A stretch of DNA of 64,000 nt from an uncultured Lachnospiraceae bacterium. GTDB taxonomy: Bacteria > Bacillota > Clostridia > Lachnospirales > Lachnospiraceae. The stretch covers positions 62,001 to 126,000 of the forward strand of contig CAMXIK010000004.1 of NCBI GenBank assembly GCA_947243855.1. The letters are read 5' to 3'. This document shows positions 17,051 to 25,270 of the stretch, in pieces. Positions within the stretch are counted from its first letter, which is position 1; the number at the start of each line of letters is the position of its first letter. The notes under the pieces are model-generated. The model saw only the letters and a list, made by a program, of their open reading frames with translations, was not told the DNA's origin and ran no database searches. The position numbers and the translations under genes were made by a program.

Positions 17051-17683
17051 TTGAAGACATTTGAGAAAGCGTTTCGTTCTATAGGTAGACGACGAAAAAG
17101 AAAGGGGGCAAAGCGTATCAATAGGGAAGAACAATTGTCAGCGCTGATTGATTCTTACCAACATCTTGTTTTTTCCATCTGCTATAAAATGACAGCCGAT
17201 TACTTTGCCTCCGAGGATCTGGCGCAGGAAACGTTCCTGTCGGCATACGGGCATTTGGCGGAGTTTGACGGCAGACATGAGAAGGCGTGGATCTGCCGGA
17301 TCGCCACAAACAAATGTCTGGATTATCTGCAAAGCGCGGGAAGGCGAAGTATTCCCACGGCGGATTTAGGGATGGAGACTGCAGGCCCGCCGAGTCGTGG
17401 CGGACCCGCAGACGAGAAGCTTGGATATGGCGGGGACAGCGCGGTGGTACGGCAGACGCCGGAAAGCATTTGTCTGGAAAAGGAAGTGCGGGAGACTTTA
17501 CTAGAGAGATGCCGCTTGCTGAAACCGCCTTACGATGAGATTGCCAAGGCATATTATTATGATGAGATGGACGCGGCTGAGATCGCGAGGGTAAGGGGCG
17601 CAAAGAAGAAAACCATACAGACGCAGATTTACCGGGCGAGGAGTATGCTTCGCAGGATGTATGAAAAGGAGAAAGGCGCATGA
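17051..17683 (+). CDS. ECF-type RNA polymerase sigma factor
   Basis: Up to 210 residues. Region 2 begins at about residue 29 with LSALIDSYQHLVFSICYKM and SEDLAQETFLSAY (the classical DLAQETF motif), followed by WICRIATNKCLDYL. Region 4 is at AKAYYYDEMDAAEIARVRG with KTIQTQIYRAR. Between them is a basic/Gly-rich linker. The downstream gene starts inside its stop codon and encodes a likely membrane anti-sigma factor. The start is uncertain: a TTG at 17051 is the first option, but a striking GGGGG site at 17104-17108 is followed by no ATG/GTG. A TTG at 17135 would give a 182-residue protein of more typical length. Confidence 0.85.
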   Translation: MKTFEKAFRSIGRRRKRKGAKRINREEQLSALIDSYQHLVFSICYKMTADYFASEDLAQETFLSAYGHLAEFDGRHEKAWICRIATNKCLDYLQSAGRRSIPTADLGMETAGPPSRGGPADEKLGYGGDSAVVRQTPESICLEKEVRETLLERCRLLKPPYDEIAKAYYYDEMDAAEIARVRGAKKKTIQTQIYRARSMLRRMYEKEKGA

Positions 17684-18177
17684 TACATAATATAGCGGAA
17701 GAGAGAAAAAAACGGAATAGACTGGAACCTTCCTTCTCCGAACCTTTTAGCGACGAGGAACTCCTGCGGCTGATCGGTCAGGTGGAAGAGAAGGCCCTCA
17801 TACATGCACCAGTTGGTTTGAAAGAAGACATTTTTTTGCAGCTTGAAGCTAAGAGTCAGAAACGAAAAAGGAGGCAGCTTTTTTCTTATCGGGCTAAGGT
17901 TCTGGTAGGAATGGCGGCGGCTCTGGCAGTGCTTTTCCTGATGCCGGCAGACCGTGCGGAAACAGCGGGCGGGACGTGGACGGAGCTTTTCGGAATCCGG
18001 CAGGAGGAAGAGACGGCGGCTTTGGACGAGTGGGATCAGGATGTGCTTGAAAGACAATTGGATATCGACAGGACATGGGAGAAATATCAGGAAGGACAAA
18101 AGAGAGCGGCGGTAAGAAGACAATATTTTGAGGATGTAACGGGTAAATTGACAGATTATGAACAATGGGAGGATTGA
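17680..18177 (+). CDS. Putative membrane anti-sigma factor
   Basis: A 165-residue protein. The cytoplasmic N-terminal part (about 65 residues, with EELLRLIGQVEEKAL) is followed by a basic stretch, one membrane helix (about residues 72-89) and an acidic, helical extracytoplasmic tail ending in KYQEGQKRAAVRRQYF. Size, topology and the ATGA overlap with the ECF sigma gene match anti-sigma factors of one-gene-partner type. No zinc-binding HxxxCxxC motif is visible, so it is not a ZAS-domain anti-sigma. Function is inferred from context. Confidence 0.65.
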   Translation: MIHNIAEERKKRNRLEPSFSEPFSDEELLRLIGQVEEKALIHAPVGLKEDIFLQLEAKSQKRKRRQLFSYRAKVLVGMAAALAVLFLMPADRAETAGGTWTELFGIRQEEETAALDEWDQDVLERQLDIDRTWEKYQEGQKRAAVRRQYFEDVTGKLTDYEQWED

Positions 18178-18181
18178 TGAG

Positions 18182-18790
18182 ATGAAAAAGAAGAAAAATA
18201 AGTTTTGGCTGTTTGTATTTTCTTTGATACCGGGGGCAGGACACATGTACATAGGATTTATGAAGATGGGATTAAGCTTTATGACGGGGTTTCTCCTGTC
18301 GTGCGCGGTGGTGGGGATTACCAATATCTCTGTATTGACGGTATTTCCGGTCATCATTTATGTATACGCATTTTTTCATGCCAATAATATTGGCGGTTTG
18401 GACGACGAACAGTTTGATGCGATGGAGGATACCTATCTTTTCGGCTTTGCGGACATGGATTACAGCCGTTTCAAATTGAATAGAAAGAATAGAAATATTG
18501 CGGCGGTAGTGCTTATTATTCTGGGCGTATGTATGTTGTGGAATGTGGGATTCGATATGCTCAGAGATTATATGGGATGGGATAATCCGGTTATCAAAAC
18601 CATTTACTATTTTGTGCAGGATGAGCTGCCAAGGGCGGTGATTGCCATAGCGGTGATTTGGTTCGGCGTGTCGTTGATGCGCGGAAAGAAAGATGCGGCC
18701 GCAGAAATGCCAGTGATGCAGATTGAGCAAAAGAGCGAGCAGGCGGACGGGGAAAAGAATGAACAGACTGACGGGCAGAAGGAGGCTTAA
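18182..18790 (+). CDS. TM2-like multi-pass membrane protein
   Basis: A 202-residue membrane protein. The N-terminus KFWLFVFSLIPGAGHMYIGFMKMG is typical of TM2-type small membrane proteins, with two helices joined by a polar turn and a Pro-Gly pair. Further helices lie near residues 36-60, 100-122 and 150-168. The C-terminal 35 residues are hydrophilic and Glu/Gln-rich. The ATG at 18182 follows GGGAGG. It is third in the sigma/anti-sigma operon (4-base gap), so it is a probable member of that regulon. Molecular function unknown. Confidence 0.7.
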   Translation: MKKKKNKFWLFVFSLIPGAGHMYIGFMKMGLSFMTGFLLSCAVVGITNISVLTVFPVIIYVYAFFHANNIGGLDDEQFDAMEDTYLFGFADMDYSRFKLNRKNRNIAAVVLIILGVCMLWNVGFDMLRDYMGWDNPVIKTIYYFVQDELPRAVIAIAVIWFGVSLMRGKKDAAAEMPVMQIEQKSEQADGEKNEQTDGQKEA

Positions 18791-18794
18791 GAAT

Positions 18795-19154
18795 ATGGCA
18801 ATACAGGAAAAGAACGTTGCGGCGGCTGGGCTGGAAGAGAGCGGAGTCATAAGAACCCGCCGGGTAGGCTCTGTAAGCTTTGGACTTACCTTAATCGTGT
18901 TCGGCGTGTTATTTCTGGTACATATGGCGGTTCCGTCTCTTGCTTACGACGTGATTTTTAGATGCTGGCCGGTTGTGTTTGTTTTTCTGGGCATGGAGAT
19001 TCTGGCGGAGAATCGCAAGAGCAATGAGGCTGGATATAAGTTCATCTATGACTTTCCGGCGATTCTTATGCTATTTCTCATGCTGTTCTTCGCCATGATG
19101 ATGGCGGTTGTGGACTGTGCGATACAGTATGAGAGTATGTGGTGGTCATTTTGA
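18795..19154 (+). CDS. Small LiaI/LiaF-like membrane protein
   Basis: A 119-residue protein with three hydrophobic segments (about residues 27-45, 51-68 and 84-103). The pairing of RRVGSVSFGLTLIVFGVLFL with a helix reading WPVVFVFLGMEILAE resembles the N-terminal membrane region found in LiaI/LiaF-type envelope-stress proteins. It is the last gene of the sigma operon, 4 bases after its neighbour, with GGAGG 9 bases before the ATG at 18795. An envelope-stress role for the operon is an inference. Confidence 0.65.
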   Translation: MAIQEKNVAAAGLEESGVIRTRRVGSVSFGLTLIVFGVLFLVHMAVPSLAYDVIFRCWPVVFVFLGMEILAENRKSNEAGYKFIYDFPAILMLFLMLFFAMMMAVVDCAIQYESMWWSF

Positions 19155-19164
19155 AAAAATTTAC

Positions 19165-19193
19165 TGGCGTTAATTTCGAAGAAATTTACGCCA
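19165..19193. terminator. Convergent hairpin between the sigma operon and the DUF5721 gene
   Basis: GGCGTTAATTTC (19166-19177) pairs with GAAATTTACGCC (19181-19192) with one mismatch and a 3-base loop. It overlaps the last codons of the leftward gene and follows the rightward operon by 11 bases. T-runs are poor, so terminator activity is only probable. Confidence 0.5.
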
Positions 19194-19689
19194 ATTCATA
19201 AGCAATCTCCTTCTTATCCAGAAACTGCCAGACGGCTTTATCCCAGAGCTCGTCTGGGGTTTTATCCATAAGAAACGTATGAAAGGCGGTGCCGGTTATT
19301 AGTGTAAGTCCGGCGCCGTCGTATTTTATGTTCAGGACAAAGGCCTTTACCTGATCCGCCGTTACGCTGGTATCGCCCTTTTCTAAAATGGAGGCGGCGT
19401 ATGTGGGAATGAGGTGCAGTACGAAGTGAAAGGCAGTGGGCGTGCGTCTGCCTTTGATCAGGTCGAAGCAGACAGGACGAATTTTTTTCCAAGCCGTAAA
19501 TTCATAGGGACGGATCTCTGGGTCCTCCCATTCTTCGGAAGTATAAAAGGCTTTGTTTTCACGGCCGTCTATGGTGAAGGTATTGTAGGTGCTGATGGAG
19601 GCCTGCTCCAGCAGGAAAGAGTCGAAATCGTCCCCCGCCAGAAACTTGTTCATAAATTGTTTTACGTTTGTGATTTTACATGCGATCAT
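19186..19689 (-). CDS. DUF5721 family protein
   Basis: A 167-residue soluble protein. The opening MIACKITNVKQFMNKFLAG and the segment SISTYNTFTIDGRENKAFY are characteristic of the DUF5721 family seen in Lachnospiraceae. The middle contains WKKIRPVCFDLIKGRRTP; the C-terminal part is alpha/beta with ITGTAFHTFLMD. Nothing is known of its function. It is a single gene with GGAGGGCGC before the ATG, transcribed convergently with the sigma operon. Confidence 0.75.
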   Translation of the reverse strand: MIACKITNVKQFMNKFLAGDDFDSFLLEQASISTYNTFTIDGRENKAFYTSEEWEDPEIRPYEFTAWKKIRPVCFDLIKGRRTPTAFHFVLHLIPTYAASILEKGDTSVTADQVKAFVLNIKYDGAGLTLITGTAFHTFLMDKTPDELWDKAVWQFLDKKEIAYELA

Positions 19690-19774
19690 ATGCGCCCTCC
19701 TATGTCATTTTGATTATAAAGGAACTGCGGACAATTTGCAATGTGCCGTATCCGCATGGATTTCGATTTATTGT

Positions 19775-19803
19775 TTGCAAAAGTTGGTATTCTATGATAG
19801 TAT
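19775..19803 (+). promoter_or_regulatory. Sigma-A-type promoter of the degV gene
   Basis: TTGCAA (19775-19780), 17 bases, TAGTAT (19798-19803). Transcription would begin about 35 bases before the ATG. Confidence 0.6.
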
Positions 19804-19844
19804 AAGTGGTAATGAAAACTATGTGAAACGGTTGCGGAGGCTTT

Positions 19845-20681
19845 ATGAGTTATAAAATTGTGGTGGACAGTTGCTGCGAGCTGCCCGAAAGCGATAAGAA
19901 TGACAGCAGATTTCAGATTGTCCCGCTGGGATTAGAAGTGGGCGATTATGTGATTTCGGACGACGAACATTTTAACCAGAAGGAGTTTTTAAAAAAGGTA
20001 GCGGACTATCCGCTCTGTCCTAAGTCGTCCTGCCCTTCGCCGGAGAAATTTGTCGAAGCTTATCACGACGAGGCGGAGGAAATTTATGCAGTGACCCTGT
20101 CGTCCCATTTGAGCGGCAGCTATAACAGCGCGGCGCTTGCCAAAAATCTGTATGCGGAAAAATATGGCGAAAAGAAGATCCATGTGTTTGATTCCGAGTC
20201 GGCAAGCTGCGGGGAGACGCAGCTTGTGAAAGCGATTGTTGCATGCAAGGAAGAGGGCCTTTCCTTCGAGGAGACGGTGGAGCGGGTGGAGACCTTTAAA
20301 CGAAAGATGCGCACTTACTTTGTGCTGGATAATTTGGAGACGCTCCGCAAAAACGGACGGCTTTCCAGCGTAAAAGCATTGGTGGCCTCCACTTTGAATA
20401 TCAAGCCGGTCATGGTGGGAAATCTGGGCGTGATCGAGCAAAAAGGACAGGCCATCGGCATTAACAAGGCGCTTGCGAAAATGGCGGACTGCATTGTGAA
20501 GGATGTGGAAAACCCGCAGGAGAGGACGTTGATGATCACTCACTGCAACTGCCCGGAGCGGGCGGAATTTATGCGCGGGCTGATGGAGAAGAGGGCGTCC
20601 TACCGGGACATTCTGATTATGGACACCGCTGGGGTCAGCAGCATGTATGCCAATGACGGCGGCGTGATTGTGACATTATAG
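19845..20681 (+). CDS. DegV family fatty-acid-binding protein
   Basis: A 278-residue protein with the DegV fold: IVVDSCCELPES at the N-terminus, SCPSPEKFVEAY (with the conserved S-x-P loop), VTLSSHLSGSYNSA, VFDSESASCGETQLV and a C-terminal ITHCNCPERAEF. DegV/FakB proteins bind a fatty acid and present it to FakA for phosphorylation in phospholipid synthesis from exogenous fatty acids. No fakA is adjacent, so whether it is a true FakB is open. One gene with its own promoter and terminator. Confidence 0.9.
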   Translation: MSYKIVVDSCCELPESDKNDSRFQIVPLGLEVGDYVISDDEHFNQKEFLKKVADYPLCPKSSCPSPEKFVEAYHDEAEEIYAVTLSSHLSGSYNSAALAKNLYAEKYGEKKIHVFDSESASCGETQLVKAIVACKEEGLSFEETVERVETFKRKMRTYFVLDNLETLRKNGRLSSVKALVASTLNIKPVMVGNLGVIEQKGQAIGINKALAKMADCIVKDVENPQERTLMITHCNCPERAEFMRGLMEKRASYRDILIMDTAGVSSMYANDGGVIVTL

Positions 20682-20698
20682 AGTTGATTGGAATTGCG

Positions 20699-20734
20699 AC
20701 GGATTGACTGTAATAGTCAGTCCGTATTCTTTTT
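20699..20734 (+). terminator. Terminator after the degV gene
   Basis: ACGGATTGACT (20699-20709) pairs with AGTCAGTCCGT (20715-20725) with one G-T wobble; the loop is GTAAT and a T-rich tail follows. It overlaps the last codons of the convergent LytTR gene. Confidence 0.75.
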
Positions 20735-21490
20735 CCATGCTTTTTTCAGTTTGGGGAGCTCCAAAGGCGATACGGACAATGTTTTGCCGTCTTTCATGGT
20801 CAGTCTCAGGAGCGAGAATTTTTCTATGGCGGTGGTGTTGACAAAAGCGTGTTCCGATATGATCACAAAATGGGTGAACATGGCCACTTGCGAATAAAGG
20901 TTAGGCAGGGTGCTCAGGATATCGAGAGAGCGTCCTTCGGTCAAAACGACATGGAGATAGTTGCCGTCTTTTACGGCATAAAGAATTTCATCCTCGTGGA
21001 CGTAGAGCGTGTCCTTTTCCCCGCGCAGTTCAATGGTGGGGATCGTTTCAGCTTTCAGGCTCTGGGCATGATCCAGCATTTCGTCAAGCTCGTCTACCTT
21101 GATCGGTTTGTGCAGATAGAGGATCTGCTTTTGGAGCTGCCTGCGCAGGATATCATGGTTGGAGGCTTCGGTGACATCCTCCGGCACTTTGGCGAGAGCC
21201 GCCTCGATGACCGACGGATAGTCTATGGCGGAGATGCACAGCACAATGGGAGCCACAACGCCCGCGTCGATCAGTTTGCGCGCAAGCTGAAAGCCGTTGA
21301 CGGGGCCGCTTGTCATGTCGATAAAAAACGCGTCGTAGAGCATGGGGGAGCGCATGACTGCTTCCACATTTCCATAGGAATCAATATAGAGCACGCCGGT
21401 GGTGTGAAGTCTCCTGTCGGAGGCGCGTCCCAAGAGACGCTCCATCTGTTTTCTGTCCGCAATGTTATCGTCACAAACCGCTATATGCAT
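20717..21490 (-). CDS. LytTR-family response regulator
   Basis: A 257-residue regulator. The receiver has the acidic CDDN, phospho-acceptor Asp in FFIDMTSGPVNG and Lys in LHKPIKV; it is followed by a LytTR DNA-binding domain (from about residue 150; GEKDTLYVHEDEILYAVKDGNYLHV and ISEHAFVNTTAIE). This family usually pairs with a LytS/AgrC-type histidine kinase and controls surface, virulence or bacteriocin genes. No kinase lies next to it. The ATG at 21490 follows GGAGG by 7 bases. It is the third gene of a leftward operon with argG and the DUF1294 gene (10-base gap). Confidence 0.9.
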   Translation of the reverse strand: MHIAVCDDNIADRKQMERLLGRASDRRLHTTGVLYIDSYGNVEAVMRSPMLYDAFFIDMTSGPVNGFQLARKLIDAGVVAPIVLCISAIDYPSVIEAALAKVPEDVTEASNHDILRRQLQKQILYLHKPIKVDELDEMLDHAQSLKAETIPTIELRGEKDTLYVHEDEILYAVKDGNYLHVVLTEGRSLDILSTLPNLYSQVAMFTHFVIISEHAFVNTTAIEKFSLLRLTMKDGKTLSVSPLELPKLKKAWKKNTD

Positions 21491-21500
21491 AGATAGCCTC

Positions 21501-21794
21501 CTACCAAAATCCCCACTCAATCGGTGAAAATACCAACACGAGAACCAGTATGACTTGTAAAGCCAAAATCACCGGCATTCCGTAGAGGAAATACCAGTGT
21601 CTTGTCTTGTGGTGAAATAAGTGCATACCAATGATAGCGCCGATACTGCCGCCGATGATAGCCAGAACAAAAAGGGTAGATTCAGGAATGCGAAAGGCCC
21701 GTTTAATGGCCTTTCGCTTATCCACACCCATCATGATGAAGCTGACCACATTGACAGCAACAACGTATAAGATGATTATATCAAATGAGTTCAT
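21501..21794 (-). CDS. DUF1294 small membrane protein
   Basis: A 97-residue protein with three hydrophobic helices (about residues 4-22, 40-58 and 72-90) and the family hallmark MMGVDKRKAIKRAFRIPE followed by GGSIGAIIGMHLFHHKT. DUF1294 proteins are widespread, small and of unknown function. It lies 4 bases after argG and 10 bases before the LytTR regulator, so it is almost certainly co-transcribed with both. Confidence 0.85.
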   Translation of the reverse strand: MNSFDIIILYVVAVNVVSFIMMGVDKRKAIKRAFRIPESTLFVLAIIGGSIGAIIGMHLFHHKTRHWYFLYGMPVILALQVILVLVLVFSPIEWGFW

Positions 21795-21798
21795 AATT

Positions 21799-23022
21799 TT
21801 AAAGAAGCTTTTCGCCCTGTTCCTGCATTTTCATAGCGCGAACCTTGCAGGACAAGCCGAATAAATTGATGAAGCCCTCCGCGTCGTGGTGGTCGTAGAG
21901 GTCGCCCGTGGTGAAAGAAGCAATGCTTTCATTGTACAGGGTGTAAGGAGAGGTGGTGCCCGCCTTGATGATGTTACCCTTGTAAAGTTTGAATTTTACT
22001 TCGCCGGTCACGTAGCGCTGTGTGGATTCGATAAACGCCTGCAGCGCTTCACGCAGCGGTGTAAACCATTTGCCCTCGTATACCACCTGTGCAAATTTGT
22101 TGCCAAGATCGGCCTTGAGCGCGTAGGTGTCGCGGTCGAGAATCAGTTCCTCTAACTGCTGATGAGCCTCGTAAAGAATGGTGCCGCCGGGAGTCTCGTA
22201 GACGCCGCGGGATTTCATGCCCACTACGCGGTTTTCCACAATGTCTACAATGCCGATGCCATGCTTGCCGCCAAGCTCGTTTAACGTGGCAATGATCTCG
22301 GATACCTTCATCTTTTTGCCGTTGACGGAAGTGGGAACGCCTTTTTCAAAGGTCATGGTAACGTATTCGCCCTCTTCCGGCGCTTTCTCCGGAGTAGTGC
22401 CAAGCACTAACAGATGCTCGTAATTAGGCTCGTTGGCTGGGTCTTCTAATTCAAGACCTTCGTGGCTGATGTGCCACAGGTTACGGTCACGGCTGTAGCT
22501 GGAATCCGCAGAGAAGGGGAGGTTGATACCGTGCTGTTTGCAGTATTCGATCTCCTCCTCACGGGAATTTAACGTCCATTTTTCGTTTCTCCAAGCTGCG
22601 ATGATCTTTAAGTCGGGAGCCAGCGCCTTTATGCCAAGCTCGAAACGGATCTGGTCGTTGCCCTTGCCTGTGGCGCCGTGGCAGATAGCCGTTGCGCCTT
22701 CCTTGCGGGCAATCTCCACTAACTTTTTCGCAATGACGGGTCTCGCCATGGAAGTGCCGAGCAGATATTTGTTTTCGTAAACTGCGTGGGCCTGTACGCA
22801 GGGCATAATAAAGTCGTCGCAGAACTCGTCGGTCAGATCTTCTATATAAAGTTTGGATGCGCCGCTTGAGAGCGCTCTCTCCTCGAGACCGTCAAGTTCT
22901 TCCGCCTGCCCGCAGTTACCGCAGACGCAGATTACTTCATAATCAAAATTTTCCTTTAACCAAGGGATGATCACGGTGGTGTCAAGTCCGCCTGAGTAAG
23001 CAAGAACTACTTTTTCTTTCAT
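21799..23022 (-). CDS. argG: Argininosuccinate synthase
   Basis: A 407-residue enzyme joining citrulline and aspartate with ATP in arginine synthesis. The ATP-PPi loop [10 protein letters not shown] is at residues 8-17, followed by [11 protein letters not shown], the citrulline/aspartate-binding region [13 protein letters not shown], and [17 protein letters not shown] trimmed 40 upstream codons: the true ATG at 23022 has GGAG 8 bases before it and aligns with the usual N-terminus. argH is not adjacent. The argJBD genes lie 29 kb away. A leftward promoter lies about 90 bases upstream. Confidence 0.95.
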   Translation of the reverse strand: MKEKVVLAYSGGLDTTVIIPWLKENFDYEVICVCGNCGQAEELDGLEERALSSGASKLYIEDLTDEFCDDFIMPCVQAHAVYENKYLLGTSMARPVIAKKLVEIARKEGATAICHGATGKGNDQIRFELGIKALAPDLKIIAAWRNEKWTLNSREEEIEYCKQHGINLPFSADSSYSRDRNLWHISHEGLELEDPANEPNYEHLLVLGTTPEKAPEEGEYVTMTFEKGVPTSVNGKKMKVSEIIATLNELGGKHGIGIVDIVENRVVGMKSRGVYETPGGTILYEAHQQLEELILDRDTYALKADLGNKFAQVVYEGKWFTPLREALQAFIESTQRYVTGEVKFKLYKGNIIKAGTTSPYTLYNESIASFTTGDLYDHHDAEGFINLFGLSCKVRAMKMQEQGEKLL

Positions 23023-23113
23023 AATATTCTCCATTCTGCGCACGCTGCAATCTTCTTTGGTGAAATACCGGCCTTGCCGGGTGCGCGCCGGTATGCGGCC
23101 TTCATATTTTCTA

Positions 23114-23142
23114 ATTCTACAACAAGAGTGAATAGAATGCAA
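23114..23142 (-). promoter_or_regulatory. argG promoter
   Basis: On the minus strand, TTGCAT (23142-23137), 17 bases, TAGAAT (23119-23114). Confidence 0.6.
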
Positions 23143-23153
23143 GAGTCATTTTA

Positions 23154-23219
23154 TGCATATTTCGCATGAATATTAGGTGAAAATGTGCATAAAATGAAAA
23201 ATATATTGAATATTATGCA
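23154..23219. promoter_or_regulatory. Three ARG-box-like 13-mers, helically spaced
   Basis: TGCATATTTCGCA (23154-23166), TGCATAAAATGAA (23186-23198) and TGAATATTATGCA (23207-23219) resemble ArgR half-site pairs TGNAT/ATNCA with a 3-base rather than the usual 4-base centre. Their starts are 32 and 21 bases apart, close to three and two helical turns. They lie just upstream of the argG -35 and overlap the rightward promoter. Confidence 0.4.
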
Positions 23220-23234
23220 AATTGTATGTATAGT
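23206..23234 (+). promoter_or_regulatory. Rightward promoter for the first methyltransferase gene
   Basis: TTGAAT (23206-23211), 17 bases, TATAGT (23229-23234). It overlaps the third ARG-box-like element. Confidence 0.5.
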
Positions 23235-23327
23235 TATTCGTGCGTAACTGTGAGAAGAGACATGCGGGGAATGATTGTCAAGCAGAGAAGCCCATGCTAT
23301 ATTGATTTAGGGGAGGTTACAAGTAAA

Positions 23328-24065
23328 ATGGCAAAGCAGAATATCTATGATCATGAAATTTTTTTTGAGGGATACCGAAAAATCAGGGATAACGCGGCGA
23401 ACGCCAACAAGCTGTTTGAGATTCCAGCATTGCTTTCCCTGCTGCCGGATCTGCATGGCAAAAAGGTATTGGATTTAGGCTGCGGTTTCGGAGAGCACTG
23501 TAAATATTTTGTGGACGCAGGCGCGGATCAGGTAACGGGAATCGACATTTCAGAGAAGATGCTTGCTGTTGCGAAAAAGGAGAACAGCGATCCAAAGATA
23601 TCATATATCCGTATGCCGATGGAGGAGATCGCGCAGCTTAAAGGGCGGTTCGATGTGGTGGTAAGTTCACTGGCCTTTCACTATGTCGAGGATTTTACGG
23701 GCGTTGTGAAAGAGATTTACAATCTATTATGCGAGGGCGGCGCATTTGTCTTTTCACAGGAAAATCCTTTATGCACCTGTCATTCCGGCGGCGACAGATG
23801 GACGAGGGACGAAGCGGGAAATAAGATTTATGTAAACCTATCAAACTATGGGGCGGAGGGGGAACGGGAGTCCTTCTGGTTTGTCGATCATGTGAAAAAG
23901 TACCACAGAATGTTTTCAACGATTGTAAACACATTGCTTGAGGCGGGCTTTACGGTTGAAAAGATGGTTGAGCCTTTACCGGATGATAAGATGCTTCAAG
24001 AACATCCGGAATATAGAGATTTACTACATAAACCAGATTTTTTATTGATAAAGGCGAAGAAGTGA
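23328..24065 (+). CDS. Class I SAM-dependent methyltransferase
   Basis: A 245-residue soluble methyltransferase. SAM-binding motif I is VLDLGCGFGEHCKYF (about residues 48-62). An acidic motif II lies in VTGIDISEKML, motif III in FDVVVSSLAFHYV, and SQENPL follows. Substrate unknown; the overall shape suits a small-molecule methyltransferase (UbiE-like). I use the ATG at 23328 because GGGGAGG lies 11 bases before it and the protein then starts at the family's usual place. It has its own promoter opposite argG. One YVN codon triplet carries a TTATGTAAAC motif copy (23828). Confidence 0.8.
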   Translation: MAKQNIYDHEIFFEGYRKIRDNAANANKLFEIPALLSLLPDLHGKKVLDLGCGFGEHCKYFVDAGADQVTGIDISEKMLAVAKKENSDPKISYIRMPMEEIAQLKGRFDVVVSSLAFHYVEDFTGVVKEIYNLLCEGGAFVFSQENPLCTCHSGGDRWTRDEAGNKIYVNLSNYGAEGERESFWFVDHVKKYHRMFSTIVNTLLEAGFTVEKMVEPLPDDKMLQEHPEYRDLLHKPDFLLIKAKK

Positions 24066-24126
24066 GATAGGATATTTGATTTCAGAGACGACAAAGGAAG
24101 AATGGCAAAAGGGGAGAGCAAGCCAG

Positions 24127-24636
24127 ATGATACTTGAGACAGACAGATTATATTTCAGGGAAATGGAGCAGAGCGATTACGACGCGCTGTGTCAAATATT
24201 GCAGGATGAGGAGACCATGTATGCCTATGAGGGGGCTTTCCGTGATGAGGAAACGCAGGAGTGGCTTGACAGACAGCTTTCCCGTTATCAAAAATGGGGC
24301 TTCGGGCTATGGGCGGTGATCTTGAAGGAAACCGGGGAAATGATCGGACAGTGCGGACTCACTATGCAGCCGTGGAAGGATAGGGAAGTGTTGGAGATCG
24401 GCTATTTGTTCCAGCGGAAATACTGGCACAGGGGATATGCCATAGAAGCGGCGAAAGCATGCAAAAAGTACGCGTTTACAGTATTGGATGCCGGGGAAGT
24501 CTGTTCTATTATCAGAGATACGAATATGGCGTCCCAGAACGTGGCGCGCAGGAATGGCATGACGGTGGCGGAGCATTGGGTGAAACATTACCGGGGCGTG
24601 GATATGCCGCATGACCTTTATGTGGTGAAACGTTGA
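24127..24636 (+). CDS. GNAT acetyltransferase (RimJ/RimL type)
   Basis: A 169-residue GNAT-fold protein. The start LETDRLYFREMEQSDYDALC is typical of the RimJ/RimL group. The acetyl-CoA-binding region is at EIGYLFQRKYWHRGYAIEAAKACKKYAF, with a slightly degenerate Q/RxxGxG/A loop (HRGYA), and the C-terminal IIRDTNMASQNVARRNGM is the expected substrate-side helix. Substrate not predictable. ATG at 24127, after GGGGAG; a TTG at 24076 in the same frame lacks a good site. Confidence 0.8.
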   Translation: MILETDRLYFREMEQSDYDALCQILQDEETMYAYEGAFRDEETQEWLDRQLSRYQKWGFGLWAVILKETGEMIGQCGLTMQPWKDREVLEIGYLFQRKYWHRGYAIEAAKACKKYAFTVLDAGEVCSIIRDTNMASQNVARRNGMTVAEHWVKHYRGVDMPHDLYVVKR

Positions 24637-24719
24637 AGATTAAGAGGGCCGAGAATCGTTTTAATAAATGGGAAGAGAGCTTTTTATAAATCAAAAGAGT
24701 TGATTGCACGGAGGAAAGA

Positions 24720-25211
24720 ATGCATAAAATCATGGTAATCGGCAGTCCCGGCGCGGGGAAAAGCACGTTTTCACGGAAGCTAAGGGACGCGACAGGCATT
24801 CCGCTTTATTATTTGGATATGCTATGGCATAAACCCGACCGGACAAATGTTTCCAGAGAAGAGTTTGACCGGGGATTAGAGGAGATATTGAAAAAGGACA
24901 GGTGGATCATAGACGGAAATTATCAGCGTACGTTGGAAGCGCGCCTGAAAGAATGCGATACCGTGTTTTTAATGGATTTCCCGTTGGAAATGTGCCTTGC
25001 GGGGGCGAAATCCCGCATTGGGGAGAAACGGGAGGATTTGCCATGGACGGAGCTGGAACTGGATGAGGAATTTAAACAGTGGATTATAGAGTTTCCCAAG
25101 ACGCAGCTGCCGGAGATTTATCGGCTGATAGAGAAATACAGAAAAGATAAGAATATTATTATCTTTAAAGCAAGAGAAGAAGCCGATCATTATTTGGGGC
25201 GTTTCTCTTAA
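24720..25211 (+). CDS. P-loop kinase-like protein (FlaR / topology-modulation type)
   Basis: A 163-residue adenylate-kinase-like P-loop protein. Walker A is GSPGAGKST (residues 8-16), followed by YLDMLWHKPDRTNVSREEF and a Walker-B-like WIIDGNYQ, with TVFLMDFP before a lid-like region. The family is often annotated DNA topology modulation protein FlaR, a name with little experimental basis; a small-molecule or nucleotide kinase is as likely. Good GGAGGAAAG site at the start. Stand-alone gene between a GNAT and a methyltransferase. Confidence 0.75.
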   Translation: MHKIMVIGSPGAGKSTFSRKLRDATGIPLYYLDMLWHKPDRTNVSREEFDRGLEEILKKDRWIIDGNYQRTLEARLKECDTVFLMDFPLEMCLAGAKSRIGEKREDLPWTELELDEEFKQWIIEFPKTQLPEIYRLIEKYRKDKNIIIFKAREEADHYLGRFS

Positions 25212-25270
25212 AAAATGTGGTAAAATAGGGATATACTGATAGTACGCACAGGAGGTAGAGCTGCAAGGTT

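Larger units (their letters stand above)
23023..23327. other. Divergent argG / methyltransferase control region
   Basis: This 305-base gap holds a leftward argG promoter, three ARG-box-like 13-mers and a rightward promoter. The argG leader side (23045-23105) is GC-rich, with ATACCGGC/GCCGGTAT arms that could form a hairpin. An open frame from 23226 joins the methyltransferase in frame but lacks a ribosome binding site. Confidence 0.5.
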
